A DNA stretch of 64,000 bases. Origin: Pleurodeles waltl (Eukaryota; Chordata; Amphibia; Caudata; Salamandridae). Of the stretch, positions 46,213 through 56,961 are shown piece after piece; the stretch's first letter is position 1, and each line of letters opens with the position of its first letter. Position numbers and translations under genes: made by a program. The notes beneath the pieces were generated by a model that was not told the DNA's origin, searched no databases, and was given only the letters and a program-made list of their open reading frames with translations. Where the stretch lies: the NCBI RefSeq assembly GCF_031143425.1, contig NC_090445.1:819304817-819368816 (forward strand), written 5' to 3'.

Positions 46213-46663
46213 TTATTTTTTCACTGCGACCTTTTCACGCACATGATCCCCAACTCTGGGAATCCAGCTGGTAGGTGCTACTGGCACATCCTTAATTCCT
46301 GTAGAGGCAGCACTTTTATAAGAGTTATCTTCACTGAACTGCTGTAATTCCTGTAAAACAGTGACGCCATCATTTATGTCAAAAGGTGTTTCCGCTGCCT
46401 CCACAACAGGACCATCAAGATCCGGAACAAACATTTGTGTTCCGAACAGGCACTCATATGAAGTACGACCCACCCAGGGACCTTCTAGGCAGGTTATTTA
46501 GTGCTCTCTGAACTCCATACAGGTGGGTTAGCCAACTACGACCCGTACCTAAGACTCTGGCCGTTAAGGATTGCTTTAAATCGTGGTTTAATCGCTCCAC
46601 GACAGAATTTCCCTCGGGATGAATTGGAGACGAGTACTGGAGTTGGACCCCCAACAAAGCCAT
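46213..46663 (-). pseudogene. pol (fragment): Pol integrase end
   Basis: The frame 46,454-46,663 contains SSPIHPEGNSVVERLNHDLK (the catalytic Glu region after the core DD) and WLTHLYGVQRALNNLP. The frame 46,213-46,473 continues with GRTSYECLFGTQMFVPDLD and ends with PTSWIPRVGDHVREKVAVKK, a small basic beta-type C-terminal domain. The two frames differ, so integrase is broken here. Confidence 0.8.
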
Positions 46664-47811
46664 GGTGTCCCTGAATGCCCTTGAGGCAAAAGCAGGGCCC
46701 TGGTCCGAATGGAATGCCGCAACTGCATATTTACCGACAAAGACTCACAAATCTTTAATAACAGTACAAGCATCAGCCGAGCGTTGTGGCCACACCCACA
46801 CAAATCTGGAGCAAGAATCAACAGTGACTAGCATATATTTGTATGCACTATCAGGTGTTAATGGACCGCAATGATCCAAGTACACACATTGTAATGGTCT
46901 ATTTGAGATTAAGAGGGGTGTCTGCGGCGGGCGCTTAGCCGTGGAAACTTTAATTTGTTGACAGATGTCACAACAAAGGACATACTGCTTAGTCTCTTTA
47001 TAGAGACCAGGCCACCAATAACGGCCTGCAAGAGTGAAATTGTAGCCGCCACGCCAGCATGTGCAGATGCCACCCCTTCATGCGTTGCTTTAATCAATTG
47101 TGGTCTTACATCTTTATTGGGGATGTCGCGTATGCCTACGCCTGGAATTTTAACTTCAGCGTTCAGCATACTTCCCATCAAGTATTGATATTTATTAGGA
47201 AATCCTTTAGGATAAGGCGTACCATCAACCATAGCTTTTATGGCAGCCATAATATCTGTGTCTGGTTTGGAACTCGAACGAGTCACTGCAGCTACAGTGG
47301 TGACTGCCACTGCCAAATTTGCTACTTCATCAGCCAAAGTATTTCCAGCAACGTGTATTCCAACACGCTGGTGTCCAAGTGTATGCACAACATGGACTTT
47401 GGGTAGCATCTCTTTCAGGTCTGCTACCTTCACCCACAGGAGTCTGTGTTTTATGGTGTCGCCTTTTGAATCTCTGAACCCATTCAAGCGCCAGTAATGC
47501 AGGTATTCATTAAAAGACTGGATGCAATAATATGAATCACAAACAATCAGTGTGAACTGTGTTGGATCGGTATGTTCTAGTGCCATCAGTAGAGCTTTTA
47601 GCTCAGCCAACTGTGCTGTACAATCCCCTAAGGTCTGTGTATAGGTATGTTGGGGACAGAATTTCTCCCCCTTCAGATAGCCGCTCACGACCGCACATGC
47701 AGGAGAATATTGATGTTTAGGTCCAATCGCTGGTTGCGCAGAGCCATCGGTGTACATGACTACATGATATTGATCAATAGACAAGGTGTCAGCGGGAACT
47801 GAATATTCCAC
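46664..47811 (-). pseudogene. pol (fragment): Pol RNase H and integrase N-terminal and core part
   Basis: The frame 46,909-47,811 starts in RNase H: VVMYTDGSAQPAIG (first active-site Asp), LAELKALLMALEH (Glu), LIVCDSYYCIQSF (Asp) and GNTLADEVANLAV (Asp). It then runs into the integrase with ATHEGVASAHAGVAATISLL (His pair of the HHCC zinc domain) and a Cys-containing segment. Past a frame change at about 46,909 the core with its two Asp positions is readable between 46,664 and 46,900. Read downward in coordinate, this precedes the end part. Confidence 0.8.
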
Positions 47812-49542
47812 TTAATTTTGTAGAAATTCTTGAGTTTGTAACTTTAGGTCGAAAATGTAGTCTACATCAGTGGCTGTTAAAGACATAGCCCATTGTATCC
47901 ATCGTGGATGAAGTGCTTTTGTGTTTGGGACGCTAGCTTTTGTAACAGCCTCTAGGGCCGGAATAGGAGAAACGACAATAATGTGTTTTCCTTGGGCAAG
48001 AGGTCTTTCTTTAATAACAGCCATCTGCATAGCAGTCAGAATTTTCTCCGTGTGTGCAAAGCGTTGTTCAGCAGCAGAATACAAGTGTGATTTGTATGCA
48101 ATCGGGACTGTCTCACCTTCATTAAATGTGACATAAGTAAAACCGATGGCCCCAGCTATTACCCTGATGACCAAATGTGTCTTATTGTCCCGTGTGTGTA
48201 AATGATTTGCTGCTAGCATATCTGCCTGTAACTCTCGAAGAGTATGTGTATGTTCAATTGTCCAGAATTTGCTTGAAAAATCAGGACGTATTAACTCATA
48301 TTAAGGTTTTATGCATGTAGCATAATCAGGAATGTATGTTCTGCCAAAATTTAGAAAGCCCAACAATGATTGTAGTTTTTTAATCGTATTTGGTGGTTGC
48401 AATTGTGCGAATTTTTCTAAAAATTGTGGCGCTAGGCTCTTCCCTTCATTCGACAGCTCATATCCCAGGAACAGGACGCTGAGGAAAGCAATTTCTGACT
48501 TTTTGAAGTTAAATTTGTAGCTGAGTTCGGCAAACCCTACAACAATGCGGGCTACCCGTCTTAAATGTTGTAGTAACTCGTCATCCATGAGATATATATT
48601 GTCCACATATTACAAAGCTTCAGGGTCTATCTCATGTAAAATAGCGGTCACACGAGCTGCAAACAGTCCTGGTTTGTTCTTATACCCCTGAGGCAAACTA
48701 CAGAATTTTTTCTGGGAGCCTAGTGCGCTAAAGCTTGTTAAGTCCCTGCTTTCAGGCGTTATATTCTGGCAGAAGAACCCATTCGAGATATCCAAAGTCA
48801 TTTTATATTTTTTCCGCACAATGTTGCTCATTAGTGCAGTGCTATGTTAGTTTTGTATAGCATATGTACGTGTATGTCCGTTTAAATGTCTGTAGTCTAA
48901 GACTATTCTGTATGAATGGTCCGGCTTAGCTACAGGAAATAAGGGGTTATTCATCAGTGAGACACAGGGTTCAATCACACCCTGGTAATCTAATTGCGTA
49001 GGTATCTCTCTCACCTGTGCCCTTGCTTCATATTTTAATGGATACTGCGGTTGTGGCTGAGGTTCACTTTTAATGGGAATGACATGGTATGGAGAATCCC
49101 TATCCCACCCTACGTGATTTCTATATAACGTAGGTGCTTGTGCTAGAGCCCATTCTATAGAATAGGACACAGCGAGTTCCTCTGGAACAAGAGGCGAGAA
49201 GGAAGGTTTAATAACCTCTTCTCCATATGGGCAGGTGCGGACAAAATCAGGCGGCCAATCTTGTTCGGCCAACAAAATGTACTATATTTTTACTACACGG
49301 TCCCAAAAGTTTGCGTGTATGGTGCGTTCAATGTCTCCTTCCAATTGTAGAGTTACTCTGTACACCCTATTGGGTTCGGAGATATGCATGTCCGCTGTTT
49401 CTACTTGTATAAAGTCATCAGTTGCTTTCACCTCCAGATGCTCTAGAAGATTCAGGCGAACTATTGTGACCTCTGCTGCGCTGTCTAGCAGTGCTAGAGC
49501 CCAGTTCTTGTTCTTCAAGAGAACCCTCTTCCTGAGTGGCAT
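47812..49542 (-). pseudogene. pol (fragment): Pol protease and reverse transcriptase part, at least five in-frame stops
   Basis: The pol frame opens at an ATG (49,540-49,542) inside the gag end, a foamy-like arrangement. The protease motif is LLDSAAEVTIV (D-S-A). RT blocks follow: PQYPLKYEARAQVREIPTQL, FPVAKPDHSYRIVLDYRHLN, MTLDISNGFFCQNI (motif A), LPQGYKNKPGLFAARV (motif B), YVDNIYLMDDE (motif C) and FKKSEIAFLSVLFLGYELS. In motif C the second Asp of the YVDD pair is Asn. In-frame stops lie at 49,282 (TAG), 48,847, 48,610, 48,301 and 47,812 (all TAA). The gene cannot give an active enzyme. Confidence 0.85.
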
Positions 49543-50983
49543 GTCTGACTGAGACAGCTGCCACTTTTTTCTTTTTAAATTGTTGTTTTTGTTGTACTGG
49601 TTTCTCTTCCTTCTTAACAGAAACCTCCGAAGAGCGTTGTGATTCCTGTCTCGGTTTCACGTACTCTGTTCTCCGCTCTGATCGCCCACCTCTCTCATTT
49701 CTCTTTTCCGATGAGTCTTGAAAGGAACGAGATTGGCGTGTATCAGTATATTGATATCTATCAGGCGTTTTTATATTCTCTCTATTCCTGGGATTATATC
49801 TATTCTGTGGGGTCTCCACTTGTGGAGATTCTCCCCTTTCTTTTTGAAGTGTTTGTTGTTTTTTCTCCCAGCGTTTCTGATTAACCTCAGGTTGTTGTTT
49901 AGCATTGTCTTTATTAATTTTACCCTGAAATTGAGGTTTTTGTGGTCTAGCCCCAAGGCTATCTCGACCGATACTGGAATATGTTTCAGCTATTATTTTA
50001 GGCAGCTCTCGCTCTGGATCTTGTTGCGGAACGTCACGGAGCCGCATGTGCACTGCAAGGGCAACTGCTTCCCCTTTAAGTTTACTTAGGATAATTGAAG
50101 AAACTGTGGCAAATTTGCCCATCAGTTGCATTCCCAAATCTAGGGCCGAGGCAGCCCCGTATTCATCTTGAATTTGTTTAAGCACTTCCGGTATGTTGGC
50201 TAGTGTCGGTGTACCGTGTGCTGTTGTATAGAGCGCAGCAAATACCGTGCCCCATGTATTACAGTGTTCAACTGTAGGAACCATCCCAAAGGGCAAGCAC
50301 ATAGTTAATATTCTATGTTTATTCTGAGGTCCCGTATGGGGAAATACTGCCTCCAGCATATTAATTTTTTGTGCTAGCCAAAACTGAGTCTCCTCTCGTT
50401 TGGCTGGGACTTTACCCATAATAGAGTGTACAGTCACCGGATTTATACCTGGTGTTACTGCATGTGGTTGTGCTGGAGCAGCACGCGCTGGGTTTGTATT
50501 TAGTGTCTGCATCACAAATTGTACTAATCGTCTGTATATTGCTGTTAACTCAATATATAAGCGTCGAACCTCAGCTACTGCCATATTCGCAGCCGCAGGA
50601 TGAGGTGTATATGTGGCCAATAAAGGCCAGGTAGGACCATCATTACTTAGTGGACCTAACCTTACTGGTAATATTGTATGGGGTAGGGCGCCATCAAGCC
50701 AATTATTATGTTCTTGATAAGATAGAGGTATCTCTAAGTATGCGTACGCTCTGTATTGTCCAGGCGCGTTCGCAACTGTATATGTATGAAATGTATTTGT
50801 GTTCCCATCAACTGCTGGAAATGTGACCCAAGAGTAAAAAAGCTCTGTTCTATAGGCTGCGTGGGCGTCCACCACAAACGTGACTGGACCTCCCTGTGCT
50901 GTAAGACCATGTGCTAGTAAATGTGTTGTAAGAGGTTGTCTCATGTTAAGAGCTATTTGTACAGCCTGGGGATTCGCCATCAT
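49418..50983 (-). CDS. gag: Foamy-like Gag, 521 aa, uninterrupted
   Basis: The frame runs without a break from ATG at 50,981-50,983 to the stop at 49,418. Of two adjacent ATGs the first is taken. The N-terminal ~190 residues have a Trp/Tyr/Pro-rich globular composition. The middle (about residues 200-330: ETQFWLAQKINMLEAVFPHT, DEYGAASALDLGMQLMGKFA, KLKGEAVALAVHMRLRDVPQ) looks capsid-like. The final ~170 residues are strongly basic and polar (RQSRSFQDSSEKRNERGGRS). No CCHC knuckle occurs anywhere, as in foamy Gag, where basic boxes replace it. Its end overlaps the start of pol by 125 bases. Its intactness beside a ruined pol is unusual. Confidence 0.8.
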   Translation of the reverse strand: MMANPQAVQIALNMRQPLTTHLLAHGLTAQGGPVTFVVDAHAAYRTELFYSWVTFPAVDGNTNTFHTYTVANAPGQYRAYAYLEIPLSYQEHNNWLDGALPHTILPVRLGPLSNDGPTWPLLATYTPHPAAANMAVAEVRRLYIELTAIYRRLVQFVMQTLNTNPARAAPAQPHAVTPGINPVTVHSIMGKVPAKREETQFWLAQKINMLEAVFPHTGPQNKHRILTMCLPFGMVPTVEHCNTWGTVFAALYTTAHGTPTLANIPEVLKQIQDEYGAASALDLGMQLMGKFATVSSIILSKLKGEAVALAVHMRLRDVPQQDPERELPKIIAETYSSIGRDSLGARPQKPQFQGKINKDNAKQQPEVNQKRWEKKQQTLQKERGESPQVETPQNRYNPRNRENIKTPDRYQYTDTRQSRSFQDSSEKRNERGGRSERRTEYVKPRQESQRSSEVSVKKEEKPVQQKQQFKKKKVAAVSVRHATQEEGSLEEQELGSSTARQRSRGHNSSPESSRASGGESN

Positions 50984-50994
50984 ATAGGCACTAA

Positions 50995-51165
50995 GGGCCT
51001 GATTCTAACTTTGGAGGACGGTGTTAAACCGTCCCAAAAGTGGCGGATATACCACCTACCGTATTACGAGTCCATTATATCCTATGGAACTCGTAATACG
51101 GTAGGTGGTATATCCGCCACTTTTGGGACGGTTTAACACCGTCCTCCAAAGTTAGAATCAGGCCC
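50995..51165. mobile_element. Palindromic Harbinger-type MITE, 171 bp, in the retroviral leader
   Basis: It begins GGGCCTGATTCTAAC and ends with the exact reverse complement GTTAGAATCAGGCCC. TAA flanks both ends (50,992-50,994 and 51,166-51,168). The two halves are reverse complements almost to the centre at about 51,080, so a single strand could fold into a hairpin with ~80-bp arms. It lies 12 bases upstream of the gag ATG, within the 5' leader of the provirus, and must have inserted after or with it. Confidence 0.9.
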
Positions 51166-51369
51166 TAAGAGTTCAGAGAAGGCACACCAAAACAGGGTTG
51201 TTTCCCTTTAAGGTTCAAGCTTGAACAACCACGAGCTGAAAAATAGGTTTACCTATACCGTGGTGGTGGAAATCCTCAGTACCACTGACGTCTCCGTATA
51301 CGGAATTGAGGGCTCATTATATAAAAATGAAACTGAGATATGCCGGTGGACCCGAAAATTAGAGCCTGA

Positions 51370-51388
51370 CCAAACGTTGGCGGCACCA
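51370..51388 (-). promoter_or_regulatory. Candidate primer-binding site
   Basis: On the minus strand the 5' LTR ends CGCAACA and is followed directly by TGGTGCCGCCAACGTTTGG. A PBS starts with TGG, complementary to a tRNA CCA end. It resembles the lysine-tRNA PBS type with an extra base, but I cannot assign the tRNA firmly. Confidence 0.55.
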
Positions 51389-52360
51389 TGTTGCGTAGGC
51401 TCTCATTATCCTAATGAGACTACTGGATTTTGAGCAACAAGATCGTCCACAATGTGGGGGACTATGTCTAAACCACGGTGAATGACACTTGTCACTCTAA
51501 ATCCGGGTTTTGCTCTGGCTAACTAGCAGTGCCTCATCTCTCCCAAATGGAAGAGATGATTGGGCAGCCGAGCGCATGACATCTTAGTACTTCTCAGGGA
51601 AGTCGTGGTCACTCAGGTCACAACCGGTTCTGTCATACACAGTACGGTCTCATATATAAATGACAAAGGCAGTTTAAGTTTTAAAGATTGGTTTAATAAA
51701 ACGACTGCAGTTTAGATAGCAAAGTGTGAGCTGCAATAACCAGAACTATACAACACAGTAAGATTAAAATAGTAACGATGAGAGTGAAGCACAAGAATAA
51801 GGCTATCATAGTGACGCTAGATTATTTTTTCTCTAAGTTATATTTCGAGCACAGCATGTGAAGCTCTAAGCCTGCCTTTCAGGTTCCCCCAGGAGGACAT
51901 CAACCCTCATACCTGCACAAAGGCCTGTAACCTGCATCAGCATCTGCAACGGGGCATTCAGCATCTAGTTGTAGGTCCCTGGCTGGAATCTCCCTCTTGA
52001 CGTGTACTAGGACTAGGAAGTGTTTTTATAACTAACATGCAGATGTTTAAGAAAATGTCCCTACGTAAGGATGTGTATTTTCTACGAATACTGAAGACTA
52101 AACTTCTACCACGTTTACCGGCAATGTACCAGACTGTAGCCTTGACTGAAGCACAGGGTGATCAAGAATGCATTATTTGAAAACACAGTGCTGAACTAAG
52201 CTAAACAGTGTGATAGAAGAAATTAAAACAAGACCGTAAAAACTGGTTATTGTAAAATAACAGTGCAAAGCTGAATAAAATATATCTAGGGTAAAGTGCA
52301 CAGCGGCCTAGTATGTTAAACTAACTTGCATGAAGCTATATTAAAAATGGCTACACTACA
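51389..52360 (-). repeat. 5' LTR of the foamy-like element
   Basis: On + it starts TGTTGCGTAGGCTC and ends CTACACTACA. On the minus strand it runs TGTAGTGTAGCC to CGCAACA, with the standard TG...CA ends. Its partner is 41,464-42,436. CCCT directly follows at 52,361-52,364. Confidence 0.92.
51651..51660 (-). promoter_or_regulatory. Candidate TATA box in the 5' LTR
   Basis: The minus strand reads TTTATATATG, about 260 bases before the LTR end, a plausible U3/R promoter spacing. The equivalent is also present in the 3' LTR. Confidence 0.4.
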
Positions 52361-52844
52361 CCCTGTCACAGGCACTTGGCCCACATACACAAGTGAGGTA
52401 TCATTTTTATTGGGAGACCGAGCTGAACGTTGGGTGGTAGGAAATGTGTGCCAGTGCGGTGATTCCACACAGAAAGCTAAATTTGAGGTTTGCAGGGGAT
52501 TCTGGGTAAGAAAACACTGGGAGATCCATGCAAGTCATACCTCCTGGACTCCCTCGGGTATCTAGTTTTCAGAAATCTCTGGGTTTGGTAGGTTTGCCTA
52601 GATGGCTCCGAGCCCAGGACCAAAAGCACAGGTGCCCCCATTGCAAAAACAGGTAGTTTTGTAATAGATAATTTTGATGTTTCCATGTTGTGTTTTGGAC
52701 CCTTCCTTGTCGCAGGCACTAGGCCTACCCACACAAGTGAGGTACCATTTTTATTGGGAGATGTGGGGAAATGCTGGGTAGAAGGAAGTTTGTGGCTCCC
52801 CTCAGATTCCAGAACTTTGCAGCACCGAAATGTGAGGAAACTGT
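52361..52844. repeat. ~381-bp-period tandem repeat, segment between retrovirus and Harbinger element
   Basis: It contains unit starts GGCACTTGGCCCACATACAC (52,371) and GGCACTAGGCCTACCCACAC (52,715), then GAGGTACCATTTTTAT, GGAAGTTTGTGGCT and CGAAATGTGAGGAAA. It is cut at 52,844 by the Harbinger insertion. Removing the Harbinger element plus one TGT gives a spacing of 383 bases to the next unit start at 61,971. Confidence 0.85.
52842..52844. repeat. Left 3-bp target duplication of the Harbinger element (TGT)
   Basis: TGT is repeated at 61,714-61,716. Removing one copy plus the element recreates GAGGAAACTGTGTTTTTTAG, which matches the array consensus GAGGAAAAAGTGTTTTTTAG. Confidence 0.85.
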
Positions 52845-53435
52845 GGGGGTCATTCTGACCTCGGCGGTAAAAGGCGCTTACCGCCGGTCAGAAGACCGCC
52901 ATAACACCGCCGCGGCCGCGGTAAACCGCCACGGTCATTCTGACCCGCAACTTGGAAACCGCCAAAAACCCGACATCCACAAAAGTCCGCCACACCAAAA
53001 GTCAGCGAAAAAATGGCAATGACCAAACCTCCACCGTCACGCCAACAGAAATACGTCCATACCATTCCGACCCACAAATCCGCGCTCTTTCAAACGCGGT
53101 ATTCCATTGGTACACACCTCTGCGGTCAAAATACACACACACATAGAAAACTCAGCCACATTGGTCAGTTTGAAACACACACACCTGATACAGATACTAA
53201 CACCACTCCCACACACCCAATACAATATAAAACACACACCCACATCACCCACAAACCCCTACGACCTGAAATTATTGACGAAGGCTAGAGAGAGAGCACA
53301 GAATAGACAATCCCACAACACCGAGGCACACAACACCATCACCCACACAGAATCCACGCACCAAACACCACACACCACCACACGCACCACACTCATCACC
53401 ACAAACGCCACCCCACACCTCATCCACACCACCCC

Positions 53436-54939
53436 ATGGCACCCCAAAGACACCCCAGGTTCACTGATGCAGAACTCAGGGTCATGGTGGAGGAAATAGT
53501 CCATGTAGAGCCCCAGCTCTTCGGGGAAGAGGTGCAGCACACCACAATTGCCAGGAAGATGGAGCTATGGCAAAGGATAGTGGACAGGGTCAACGCGGTG
53601 GGACAGCATCAACGCAATCGGGATGACATAAGGAAGCGCTGGAACGACCTACGGGGGAAGGTGCGTTCCATGGTATCAAGACACAACATTGCGGTGCAGA
53701 AGACTGGCGGCGGACCCCCACCTACTCCCCCAGAATTTACAGCATGGGAGGAGGAAGTCTTGCACATCCTGCATCCTGAGGGCCTCGCAGGAGTAGGCGG
53801 AGGAATGGACTCTGGTAAGTCAAATCTTCACTACTGCTTCCCACCCCCACCCCACCTGCATGCCAAATCATACCCCCACCCTCACCCCCACCCCCATCAC
53901 ACCAACTCCTTGCAAATGGCTCACCATCACAACCCACCCATCCCAACACCAAGCCCTGCATGCGACCACAAAGCATGGACACCCATCACCAAAGCATGCC
54001 CACTGCACACACACATCACCCCCACAAGCCACCCTCACAAAAGCCCCCACAAGGGAATGCCTCAACTTGGGTACACGGACACCCACCCATCACACGAAAT
54101 GCCACACACAGAAGCAATAACCATACCTTTATACCCCTGCAGGACCCGAACGCCACCACACCGCCAAGGAGGGTCCAGAGATGTCCATCCCACCCCCAGA
54201 AGAGGCCCCCAGCGATGACAGCAGCTCTGTCTCCCTGGACCCAGATGACCAGCCCGGCCCATCGGGGACCTCTGGACAGTCGGTTCCCCACAGACAGCCA
54301 CAGGCTACACCAGACCCAACCCCCTCTGGGAACACCAGCACAGCTCCCACCCAGCGGGCCCATGCCTCTGTCTCCAGGACACGTCAATCAGCGGTGTGTC
54401 CACCACTACAGGGCACCCAGGTTGACCCACCACCCCAACAACAACAGGGACCTGGGGGCAGTGGTAGTGGGCACACCGTCCAGGGGACAGAGGCCCAGGA
54501 ACACAGGGGAACTGGGAGGGCTGCTGTGCGACAGGGGGGGGACAGGCCCAGGGAACCGACTCTCCAAGAGGCCCTCTCCTCCATCATGGGAGCTTACCAC
54601 CACTCCCAGGAGACGATGGCGACGGTACTGGCCAGGTTCCAGGAGATCCAGGCACTGCAGGAGGAACGGTACATGGGGTTCAGAGAGGAACTGAGGAACA
54701 TCGGTTCCGCAATGGGGACCATCGTCGTGGCCCTTAACCAGATAGTCACCACATTGCGGGACCATGTGGCATCCCAAAGGGCCCCTGTCCCTAGCCCAGG
54801 CCAGGAACAGCCTACCACCTCCGCCGGCGCTAGTGGACAGGAGGCCCCCACACAACAACAGGCCACCAGAACCCCACCTCCTGCAGAAGAAGAACCACCC
54901 CGCAAGCGGAACCTGAGATCTCACAAGAAGACAGAGTAG
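53436..54939 (+). CDS. Myb/SANT-like DNA-binding protein 1 of the Harbinger element (two exons, 391 aa)
   Basis: Exon 1 is 53,436-53,814 and exon 2 is 54,143-54,939. The donor is CTCTG|GTAAGT, the acceptor TTTATACCCCTGCAG|GACCCG. The phase (1) fits, so the frame runs unbroken through both exons to TAG at 54,937-54,939. Residues ~9-85 form a Myb/SANT-like domain (FTDAELRVMVEEIV, ELWQRIVDRVNAV, RDDIRKRWNDLRGKVRSMV) typical of the DNA-binding partner of Harbinger transposases. A Pro/Ser/Gln-rich linker follows, then a helical region (SIMGAYHHSQETMATVLARF, about residues 270-345) that may multimerise, and a basic C-terminus (RKRNLRSHKKTE). It resembles vertebrate proteins annotated as myb-related, profilin-partner-like. 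The usual role is to bind terminal repeats and recruit the transposase; that is family knowledge. No break is seen. Confidence 0.85.
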
Positions 54940-55152
54940 GATTGCAAGACCCCCGCCAGCATAAGATACCCCCTGATGTCATCCCACTGTCCCACATTGT
55001 CACCCTGTCCAACCTTGAACTGCCCCTGCTCCATCCTTCCACAGGCATATGGACAATGCACCTGTGCGACTGAGAACTAGACTCTGCCATGGACATTACT
55101 CCACCCCCACCCATCACCGTTTTACAATCATGTACCTATATGTAGCACTTAA

Positions 55153-55158
55153 AATAAA
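55153..55158 (+). terminator. Polyadenylation signal AATAAA for Myb gene 1
   Basis: AATAAA lies 214 bases after the stop of the first Myb gene on the same strand, followed by a short T/G-rich region at about 55,183-55,195. Confidence 0.6.
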
Positions 55159-56961
55159 TCACTTATTGCACTTAAAATAACAGGAGTCTGCTTGTATTCT
55201 TAACAAATGTATTACACATAACGGTGCAATAATGTCCAGTTACTTTGTGATGACAACATACCAATTTCAATAAGCTTTAGTCCATGGGCAAACAAAGCAG
55301 AAGTCACGCAGTGGGTCATACAGCTCTGAAAAGGGAAGGGAAAGTCACAAATCAGTTAACAGGAACTGGGGGGAAACACAGACAGTGGAGACGCATGAGG
55401 CCTTAAGTAAATGTAAAATGGCGTGGGTGATTCTTACCTGTGTGCTACTGAAAATATTGTTGTATGACTGTATCCCTGTTGTCCGTGTCGTCCCCGTCGT
55501 CTTCCTCCTCTTCACTCTCCACAGGCTCCACAGCTGCTACAACACCACCATCTGGACCATCCTCCTGCAGAAAAGGCACCTGGCGTCGCAAAGCAAGATT
55601 GTGAAGCATACAGCAGGCCACGATGATATGGCACACCTTCTTTGGTGAGTACATTAGGGATCCCCCTGTCATATGCAGGCACCTAAACCTGGCCTTCAGG
55701 ACCCCGAAGGTCCTTTCTATGATCCTCCTAGTTCGCCCATGGGCCTCATTGTACCGTTCCTCTGCCCTGGTCCGGGGATTCCTCACTGGGGTCAGTAGCC
55801 ACGACAGGTTGGGGTAACCAGAGTCACCAATTAGCCACACACGGTGTCTCTGTAGCTGTTCCATCACATAAGGGATGCTGCTATTTCACATGACATACGC
55901 GTCATGCACTGACCCAGGGAACTTGGCATTTACATGGGAGATGTACTGGTCAGCCAAGCAGACCACCTGGACATTCATCGAATGATAACTTTTTCTGTTT
56001 CTGTACACCTGCTCACTTTCTTTGGGGGGAACCAAAGCCACATGGGTCCCATCAATGGCACCAATGATGTTGGGGATATGTCCAAGGGCATAGAAATCAC
56101 CCTTCACTGTAGCCAAATCGCCCACCTCAGGGAAAATAATGTAGCTCCGCATGTATTTCATCAGGGCAGACAACGCTCTGGACAAAACCTTAGAAAACAT
56201 AGGCTGAGACATCCCAGATGATATGGCCACTGTTGTCTGAAAAGACCCACTTGCCAAAAAATGGAGTACTGACAGAACCTGCACCAGAGGGGGAATCCCT
56301 GTGGGTTGGCGGATGGGGGACATCAGGTCTGGCTCCAGCTGGGCACATAGTTCATGTATAGTTGCTCTGTCAAGCCTGTATGTAAGTATGATATGTCGTT
56401 CTTCCATTGTCGACAGGTCCACCAGCAGTCGGTACACGGGAGGATTCATCCTTCTCCTCGCAAGTCACAGCGGACGGTGCCTAGGAAGGACAACATGGAG
56501 CACAGAGTCAAGCAACCCACAGGTTCGTTCACACAGCTTGCACAGTACACAAATCGCTATGCATTGAAAGGCTTGTATGAGTGGCAATGCAAGGCCTAGG
56601 CCTGTGTGACGCAGTAGAAATTCAGCCATGTGGGCCCTTGAAATGGCGGCTGCCTGACCTGTGAAGTGTGACAGTGGGATGTGAGGTCAATGCGCTGGCG
56701 TGGCACACCGTGGCGGTAGGCGGTCGAAGACCGCGGTGCTAAGCCGCATTGGTTAACATTGCACCCTATGGGTTTCAGTAGACAATGAGGATGTGCGCCT
56801 GCGGTCGCGGTACGCACCGCGGTGGTACGCACCGCCGCGGTGGTACGCACCGCCGCGGGCGTGACCGCCATTTTCTATCTGATTAATCACTCGAGACCTG
56901 ATCATCCACAGGAGAGGACCGATACTGCAAGTGCTGCTGTGACCTCGGTCTGGGAGATACA

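Larger units (their letters stand above)
41464..52360 (-). mobile_element. Endogenous retrovirus, foamy-like, with two LTRs (10.9 kb)
   Basis: Two nearly identical ~972-bp LTRs flank gag, pol, env and a 3' accessory frame, all on the minus strand. CCCT follows the right LTR (52,361-52,364) and precedes the left one (41,460-41,463), a 4-bp target duplication. Foamy-like (spumavirus) traits seen: Gag lacks a CCHC knuckle and ends in a basic, Arg-rich region; pol opens in its own frame with an ATG overlapping the gag end; env starts with a long leader bearing an internal membrane segment; an extra frame overlaps the env end. Foamy-like endogenous viruses have been reported in amphibians. Pol and env contain many stops and shifts, so this copy is defective. 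Confidence 0.8.

Noticed and set aside
54016..55117. Minus-strand frames of 95-172 codons opposite Myb gene 1
   Set aside because: They are antisense shadows of a GC-rich coding exon; the + strand has the domain and the matching splice sites.
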